Shown: one piece after another, positions 57,666-64,000 of the stretch | Numbering within the stretch: the first letter of the stretch is position 1 | How the letters are laid out: every line of letters begins with the position of its first letter | Origin: Phallusia mammillata | Lineage: Eukaryota > Chordata > Ascidiacea > Phlebobranchia > Ascidiidae | Direction of reading: 5' to 3' | Assembly: GCA_003260075.1 (NCBI GenBank) | Contig: QLIY01000316.1 | Span: forward strand, 95,666-159,665 | DNA length: 64,000 nt | The notes under the pieces: model-generated | What the model saw: the letters and a program-made list of their open reading frames with translations, nothing else | Databases searched by the model: none | What the model was told of the DNA's origin: nothing | Position numbers and translations under genes: made by a program

Positions 57666-58766
57666 ATGAACAAGGTAATATTGTTAACACTAGTTGCTTG
57701 TGTTATGCTGATGTGCATTGACACAACAATTGAAGCTGCCAGAAGATGGGTAGCAATGCGGAGGAGGAGAGCGATGACGAGGAGGAGAACGATGAACGAC
57801 CATTCGCTTGAAGATGGTAAGATGCATAAGTACGCGTAACGCAACCGGTGGTACGCGTAACACAAGTCGTACGCCGGAGCTTTTCACGTGGTACGTGAGT
57901 ATAGCTTTTTGCTTTACTCAGTCCAGGTTAGGTCGTGAAATGCAACTTAGCTGACCCAACTGATCAGCCCTTCTATTTTTGGGCGAAACTCGTATCTTGT
58001 ACAATTTTCTAGGATTAACTTCGTTGGTTTCAGAAATATGCAAGTCGTATCAAGGAGAATTGGTCTTTCTCTTAGTCGATGCATTCAAACAGGTTTAGGT
58101 GATACGCGACAATGGAAAAAGCGCAATGTTTTTTTGAGTGCCGGCACGTATAGGGGCAAGAGGGAGACCAGGGCTGGTTAGCTGGTTTTGTTAAGTTGGA
58201 TTTTATGATTTTACTTGAATTGGGCATGACAGAAAACTACTCGCGTACGACCTAAAAAGCTCCGGTGTAAGCAATAAAACAATACAAAGCATATTGTGAC
58301 CTCCAAACTTGTTTCGGTCCAATCTTAACTGTCGGATCTATGGAAATTCAGATCCTTTTTGTATTCTTTTATTCTTTATCGCACATTATTTCGAACATGA
58401 ATCCAAATTCAAATCCAAAGATGCAAATATGTAACGGGTCAGATTTCCTTAAAAATGTGACCGTTGGTGCTCAATCTTATATTTATATAAAATCTATAAA
58501 AAGTAACATGTTAATGACATGATAGAGTCTACACACAGATTCCGCACAACTACAGAATTCGCATTACACAACTTAACACACCAATGTAAGGTGCAATTAA
58601 GCGCAACAGAACTGCCACATAAAAAAGGCGCGCTACACTGTCCGCAACACACATTTTATACGATTTTGTTTTTTAACTACTTTGTTTTGTAGCAATTGCA
58701 CTACTGGGAGACATGATTGACGGCTTCGACGAAATGCGTAACGACCGAATAGATCACGAAAACTAA
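57666..58766 (+). CDS. Small secreted peptide C, arginine-rich core, 74 aa
   Basis: Exons 57666-57816 and 58693-58766, phase 1, 225 nt. The leader is MNKVILLTLVACVMLMCIDT-TIEA, then the core AARRWVAMRRRRAMTRRRTM followed by NDHSLED at the exon end. Nine of the first 18 core residues are Arg. Exon 2 encodes AIALLGDMIDGFDEMRND and ends RIDHEN, strongly acidic. The intron thus separates the basic and the acidic module. A tgcag acceptor-like site lies about 20 nt before the ATG. The pattern suits a secreted cationic host-defence peptide made with a charge-neutralising tail; this is inference from composition. Confidence 0.75.
57843..58275. repeat. Fragment related to the hAT MITE at 8323-8640
   Basis: Within the peptide C intron, phrases such as actcgcgtacgacctaaaaa and ctgacccaactgatcagccc match the interior of the 8.3-kb element in inverted order. 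The ends are decayed and no target duplication is seen. Confidence 0.5.
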
Positions 58767-60304
58767 AAGTAAATTTAGCAGATAAAATGGAACTTATTTT
58801 TAACAAATTTAGTTGTTTTTCTTAAAGCTTAATCCTTAATTTAGTGTTCATTTTCAAGTTTTATCTACTAGGGCTTATACAATTTCAATCATCTTTTTTT
58901 ACAGGTTTCAATATGGAAAGGCATGACTTTATCAAGGAGTGTGTATGTCTAACTGTCGTTTTAATAAACGAAATAAACAGAAATTGTATCCAGACAGTTG
59001 TACAAAAATGTTTATCGTGCTATGACAACCTTTTCATTTGCTTACAACTGCAGCCTACACAGTTTAAACGGAAAATCTAATTTGGAAACTAATTTGGCTC
59101 ACGTTTGCATTATGAATGTACTACTTCACAACATTTGCGAATTGTTTTTATTACGTTCAAGTTCCTTTTAAAGAATGTAAAAATTACCCAAAACTTCTTA
59201 ACGAAGCCAGTTGCAATTCCTTGTATATATTTCTTTCCTTGTATCATCAAAATGGAATTATTATTTTGAAACCAGAGTTAAATTTTAAGCTGCAGACAGT
59301 GCACACTGTTTCGACCTATAAAAGCAGAAATGTAGACTGCTATTTTGAAGTTGAACGCAAGTTGGAGTATTGTGCCTTGGATATGTTTTTTTTCTAGATT
59401 TATGTTAAAAAGCTTTTTGCTCGGTATGTCATGAGGGGGGGGGGAAGACTGCTATTTTGAAAACAAGTTGGAGTATTGCGCCTTGGATATGTTTTTTTCT
59501 AGATTTATGTTAAAAAGCTTTTTGCTCGGTATGTCATGAAAATTTCCTCAACACAGACTTTGATTAAAGTTTTTTCTTCTTTGAAATATAGAAAACAAAT
59601 TTCTTGCAACTATACATCTTTGTATTTTTCTTGCAAAACAAGTTTTATTTATTCATTTGGCTTCTCAGAGGGGGGGGGGACTACGTTTAAAACAGTGAAA
59701 CTTTTTTGTAGCAGCACATTGTAATACAATACACCTGAATCCAAACGAAAACAAATAAGAAAATTCTAGAAAAAAATTCTAAATCATTTGCTTTTTTTCT
59801 GCTTCTTTGATGAATTTGCGGGCTTACAAACTTTGATCAATTTGTTTTCTCAGAAAAGCTAAACCCTTCTTTTCTTTCCATGGACATTTTTTCGCTTTCG
59901 GCAAAACAGATTTGATCGATGTATTTAGTATCTCAGTAAACAGCAACCAGCCGTTTCTTTCAAACGATTTCCTTGCCGGAAGAAATTCACTAAAATTCAA
60001 CCGCAATTTTGACACCAAACCGAAATGAAAGCTGTAGTTTCGTTGCTACTGTAAAAATGCACAAGGGGGGGGGGCGCCGGAGTATGGTGCCCTGGATAAG
60101 TTTTGTTTGTTTGGTTTGTAGTTATTAGACAAAAAATGTTTGAATAAATTTGTAAAGTAATGCAAGTCACTTATGGCTACCAAACCAAAAACTTTAAAAA
60201 ACGTCTAAAACAGATGTCTTTATGCTGCAAACAAATTTTGATTTACCAAAGACCGGTTACACGAATAACACAATTGTTGCAAAACCTTTTACGAAATGAC
60301 GGAT

Positions 60305-60402
<98 letters not shown>

Positions 60403-61024
60403 ACAGTCTTGTATTAATAATTCTATTCCAAAAAAATACTGAAGATGCATAAAATACATGTTATGAAATGTACATGTCATAATGAACTATGCATGAATTC
60501 AAACTTATCTAACAGTTATAAATTCAAGCAATCGTAGCTTTGCATTACGATTTAATGTAGTCAAAAAAGAAAATGTACTAGAAAAGACCCAAATGTCGAG
60601 ACCCTGATGTCGCATTCTTGTCACTGATACCGAAAAATTTTACTCACCACTGCATATAAAATATATCAAATTTTTATCTTATATGCTGTTCGGGTTATGT
60701 TTATAGGTTTTTGATTTTAGCATTTACTATTTCGTTGCAATGTCTTACTCTACTTTCTCTACATTTTCAGTGAATCGTCGGACCACTTGCATTGAATATG
60801 TAGTAAATAAGCTGTCACAATCACTTCTAGCTGTAAAATAGTAACAATTTTTAGAACTTGGTAGTACGTAATGAGGCCACAAAACAATTTTGCCAAATTT
60901 TATGATAAACAAATTAAAAATGTCAGGGATACACTTATCTTGTGGACTTGCTGGTTGTAAAATACTCTCGTTTTTTATTTGAAACGACGTGACTATTGTA
61001 TAACAGTTCCTTTCCAATTCGAGA
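58767..61024. other. Right arm of the inverted duplication, spacer
   Basis: 58.93-59.28 kb mirrors 55.21-55.50 kb; 59.29-59.33 kb is a hammerhead-repeat fragment on the minus strand mirroring the one at 55.16 kb; 59.54-60.03 kb mirrors 53.7-54.4 kb. G-runs lie at 59435-59444, 59670-59679, 60065-60074 and 60307-60401 (95). Sequence on both sides of 59435 is duplicated. No gene is recognised. Confidence 0.6.
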
Positions 61025-61221
61025 TTAAATCACACCCACAGGGTCGTCAGCGTTTAAGTTTTTTGAAACTCCCTCTTGGTGAATGATTCTGGAAAAGATG
61101 CCGCTGAATGAATTTTCTTTAATGGATGGATGACCACCACTTGGAGCAGATGTTTGTGGAAAACCGTTGCCTGGTTGGTTTCCGAAACATGTGTCCTGTG
61201 ACAGATCGTCATTAGTCTTTC
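61025..61221 (-). CDS. Terminal exon of an unidentified minus-strand gene (partial)
   Basis: An open segment without ATG begins after a good polypyrimidine tract and acceptor (tttgtctttgatttaag) at 61222. It encodes 64 residues including DLSQDTCFGNQPGNGFPQTS, HPSIKENSFSGIFSRIIHQE and the end NLNADDPVGVI before TAA (61027-61025). Entry phase is two bases. Composition is clearly protein-like with low-complexity Gly/Pro/Ser then a compact tail, as in a cytoplasmic C-terminus. I do not recognise it. No preceding exon can be assigned with confidence; an open stretch at about 61250-61360 would fit phase but needs an unusually short 36-nt intron. Confidence 0.5.
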
Positions 61222-61420
61222 CTTAAATCAAAGACAAAAAACTAGAACCCCTAAAACCTCCCTTAAAAGCCTCGGTGCTTCGCCTGTCAACTATCGTCAG
61301 CAGATGTCGTACTGTTTGCGGTGGTTGCATGGCACTTCGCGCAAAATTACAAACTGTTGGTAACAGGAATATTAGCTCCTCAGGCAAAATACAATTACCA
61401 GAAGATAAATAAATTGTAAG

Positions 61421-61610
61421 CTGCAGACAGTGCACACTGTTTCGACCTACAAGGTCTCGACAGTGCATGGCTACACTTGTGANGGCTACACTAGCCAATA
61501 CGGCCGATCTCCCGTCACCAGCTGCACTGATGAAACCTTATAGGCCGAAACAGTTTGCACTGTCTGCTGCATATCAGTTAAGGCCTCGATGCTTTTACGT
61601 AGCTAAACAG
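61421..61610. mobile_element. Two degenerate hammerhead repeat pieces in opposite orientation
   Basis: Minus-strand piece 61421-61470 has CTGTCGA in place of CTGATGA. Plus-strand piece 61522-61570 keeps CTGATGA, GAAA and GTC but has mismatches in helices II and III and in helix I (TGCTG). The N at 61483 lies between them. Neither is expected to be active. Confidence 0.65.
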
Positions 61611-61709
61611 AATTAACAATTACAGTGTTTTTCGCCATGTTTTTTTGCAACTTATGTTAGCTGTTTTCCATTGGTGTAGAGTAGATAATAACTAACAGTA
61701 AAGCTCAAG

Positions 61710-61937
61710 ATGAACAAAGTAGCATTGTTAGCACTCGTTGCTTGTGTCATGCTGATGTGCATTGAGACTACAAATGCGGCGAAAAAAAAGACCGAGACCC
61801 CCCAAAAGCGGAGACGGTAAGATATGCATTATAATGTCAGCATTACAAAATAGCCTACCGTATAAAACATGTAATTTTTGAGTCGCAAAACCGCCTCAAG
61901 GCTTTCTTGATTTGAATCAGCATTTTGTGCACGTTAA

Positions 61938-61998
<61 letters not shown>

Positions 61999-62490
61999 TC
62001 AGACCCTGAAATAGTCAGCATTTGGTGCAAAACTATTTCAGGGTCTTATACCAATAACATTTGCACTTAAAGCAATGGTTCTCAAACTTTTTCACGAATT
62101 TTTTAAACGGTCGCTTTGCCATTATTTCGAGGGCAGCACGCGGTCCTGAAGCTTGAATGTGTATTTCAGAAAAACGAAAGTTATGCAAACTTACGCGTAA
62201 AGGACCGCGGACCCCAGTTTGAAAACCGCTGCCTAAAGTATTAATAGTTTTTTGTCTTTCCTCTATCAGAAATATAAAATTCAGTCCTACTTATTTAACA
62301 AGGAACCAACCACATTGTGTTATTTACTTATTGTTGTTCTTAAGAACGTGTTTTATGTACTCAGCAGTTTTATATTTCGAGGTAATATTTCCGGTTACTT
62401 TTTGCAGCACTTGCACAACTTGAGAACATAATTGAAACCTTGGATGAACTTAGAAGACAAATAAGCGAACGTAACGATGACAAAAAATAA
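61710..62490 (+). pseudogene. Small secreted peptide D, one-base phase error between exons
   Basis: Exon 1 from ATG 61710 to the donor after 61816 encodes MNKVALLALVACVMLMCIET then TNA and a Lys/Arg/Pro-rich stretch. Exon 2 (62408-62490, 83 nt as in copy A) encodes ALAQLENIIETLDELRRQIS and ends ERNDDKK. Exon 1 ends two bases into a codon whereas exon 2 needs one, so the spliced frame would stop at once. The stretch has runs of A8 and C6, so a homopolymer miscall or a true frameshift would each explain it. The closest relative is copy A, including the aagctcaag before the ATG. The intron holds a G60 run and a hAT-type element. Confidence 0.65.
62073..62231. mobile_element. Short hAT-type MITE in the peptide D intron
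   Basis: The left end is caatggttctcaaacttt and the right end ccccagtttgaaaaccgctg, imperfect inverted repeats. Flanks (acttaaag, cctaaagt) agree only partly. A similar right end occurs at 22427-22452. Confidence 0.6.
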
Positions 62491-63420
62491 GAAACACAAT
62501 AGAAACATATGGTGACAAATAATTTAAACGTTGTTGGATAGCTACCTAAACTTTTACGTTGCTTTATGTAAAACACCGTATTGACACAAACTTTAAATAC
62601 TTCTTTTCTTTTTTGCACCCCAGATTCAGGAGAGAAAAAAACATAAAGTCGTCAACAAATGTTTTCAAGCTGTGTTTTTGATGTCGCACCAACAAACAGA
62701 TATTTTGCCTAATGAGTTTTTTTTTCGTTGTTGGACAATAATAAAATAAAGTTGTATGCATGATATAATGTAACAACACGAATTCTTAATCAAAACGTTA
62801 TTCAAGGTTCATGACTCCAAAAAATAAAACACCGAATTTTATTTACAGTTAGGTGAGCCATTTTACATTACGTAATTTTAAACATTGGCCAACCAAATTT
62901 TACAGGACTGTTGAATTTTTCTTGTGGAAACACAGACGCTGGTTGAAGAATAGGCTCAGCGTTTGACACAAGTATAATAGATGCTATAAAAGCAATAAAC
63001 ACATTTAGAAGGTCTGCCTACTTTCAAAAAAATATGCCTTGTAGCTTGTAAGAAGAATTGTTGGTTTGCATAAAATGCTTTTTAAACGTGCAAAGTTTAG
63101 TACGAACTCTGTTGCAACACAGTCCATGTCTTAAAACATAACTGGTTCTCAATTTTTTAACTCTCATTTTTTATTTCGATTGTACAACTACAAACACCAC
63201 AATTTCTAACAAAAATATTCTCACCTAAACCCCAAGATTGTCAAATTCACTGCTGGTGGGCAAATTTATACCATGTTGAGTAAAAAGAGATGATTCATGC
63301 AAAAATCACATGAAGCAGAGATCTTGATCGGGGCTAGATTTTAACTAGCTGGAGTCCACCCATGTTGTCAAACCCAGTCACGTTGCCTTTGTCGCCACTC
63401 GTTTCTCCGCCGAGATTCCA

Positions 63421-63517
<97 letters not shown>

Positions 63518-64000
63518 AGGTCCCTTTCTCTTTCCTAAAGCTGCTGCGCTTCTTACCATTGCTATTTTAGCGTATTTGGGCTACAGCCGCTTGGTTTTCG
63601 CAGCTGTGTCCTGCGTTTTTGCCACATTATCATAATGTGTTACTATGTTTGTTGCGTTAAGGTACACGTGAACAAAATACAATACGATTTCAATTTAACA
63701 TAGGCCTACCGTTCTTCAGGACTAGTTTTGGTGACCTCAATTTTCTTGGCATGCGGGATGATCGAATATGTATCCATGTAAGTAAACAATAATCTCTGCT
63801 TCAAAATCTCCGAATAGATTACATAAACTGGAGAAAAGGTTGAACCCCAAACCAAACGTATACACTACACAAATGATATTAGAATAACTACGCCACTAAA
63901 ACAAGCAAAATATCGTTGTTTCACGAAAACTGCTGGCTGCTATTACCAGATAGTTTACCGCAAAAGAAAAAAATTCTACCTTCTGGCTACGGCACTAAAA
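62491..64000. other. Right end of the window, mostly non-coding
   Basis: 62.58-62.76 kb mirrors 51.60-51.78 kb and closes the inverted duplication. G95 lies at 63421-63515. A possible first coding exon on the minus strand is listed separately. Confidence 0.5.
63710..63777 (-). CDS. Possible first coding exon of a minus-strand gene
   Basis: From an ATG at 63777-63775 a short open segment encodes MDTYSIIPHAKKIEVTKTSP then EE, ending at a gtaggc donor two bases into a codon. The text looks like protein, but one short exon is weak evidence. It could be the start of the gene whose last exon is at 61025, which I cannot show. Confidence 0.25.

Noticed and set aside
60160-60480. Poly-Gly / poly-Pro frames at the G95 run
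   Set aside because: Homopolymer translation, same reasoning; no conserved flank.
63225-63310. Minus-strand segment ending LPTSSEFDNLGV before a stop
   Set aside because: Open for 26 codons only, with no acceptor AG inside the open part, so it cannot be an exon.
63368-63559. Minus-strand frame with Pro-rich middle (start MVRSAAALGKRKGPG)
   Set aside because: The two ends are joined only by a G95 run. The N-terminal part could be real, but an ATG-GTAAG splice donor reading is equally possible.

Overview
The window looks like nuclear DNA of a chordate invertebrate, most likely an ascidian (Ciona-like). It is AT-rich, has short GT-AG introns and vertebrate-type gene families with many exons, and carries short mobile elements in almost every intron and spacer. 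This assignment is inference from gene content and style; no sequence search was run.

Layout: 1-13778 (+) is the 3' two thirds of a phospholipase D1/2-type gene (19 exons in the window, both HKD catalytic motifs, C-terminus ending WT). 13779-17375 is non-coding with a tRNA-like sequence. 17376-23105 and 24460-31286 are two tandem SLC22-type organic ion transporters; the first has four exons in reverse orientation. 32601-34000 and 34957-35885 are two tandem TMEM216-like ciliary transition-zone membrane proteins. 36485-40033 and 43506-49449 (-) are two tandem asparagine synthetases with eleven exons of identical length. 50064-50378 and 61025-61221 hold unidentified minus-strand terminal exons. 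51.6-62.8 kb is a mirror-image array of four two-exon genes for small secreted peptides: conserved leader, variable basic core, acidic tail. They are arranged A(-) B(-) C(+) D(+) around an axis near 57.1 kb.

Exon phases close exactly in all seven large genes or gene parts: PLD 680 codons in window, both SLC22 copies 502 aa, TMEM 143 and 138 aa, ASNS 563 and 573 aa. The models are therefore well supported although no transcript is available.

Two observations stand out. First, a dispersed non-coding repeat (best seen at 42.8-43.45 kb) contains complete type I hammerhead self-cleaving ribozymes. At one locus two perfect ribozymes flank a 282-nt unit, the organisation of animal retrozymes that make small circular RNAs; a second, minimal hammerhead-like motif lies at 19.53 kb. 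Second, the palindromic peptide cluster looks like an undescribed antimicrobial-type family.

Caution on assembly: about two dozen G or C homopolymer runs, most of them 10-12 nt and some 40-95 nt, sit at points where neighbouring sequence is duplicated, often cutting exons. They behave like contig joins through poly-G sequencing artefacts. The runs switch from G to C near 21-23 kb and back between 33 and 44.8 kb. Single Ns lie at 22394, 26587 and 61483. Partial exon duplicates next to such runs are listed as duplicates, not as extra genes.
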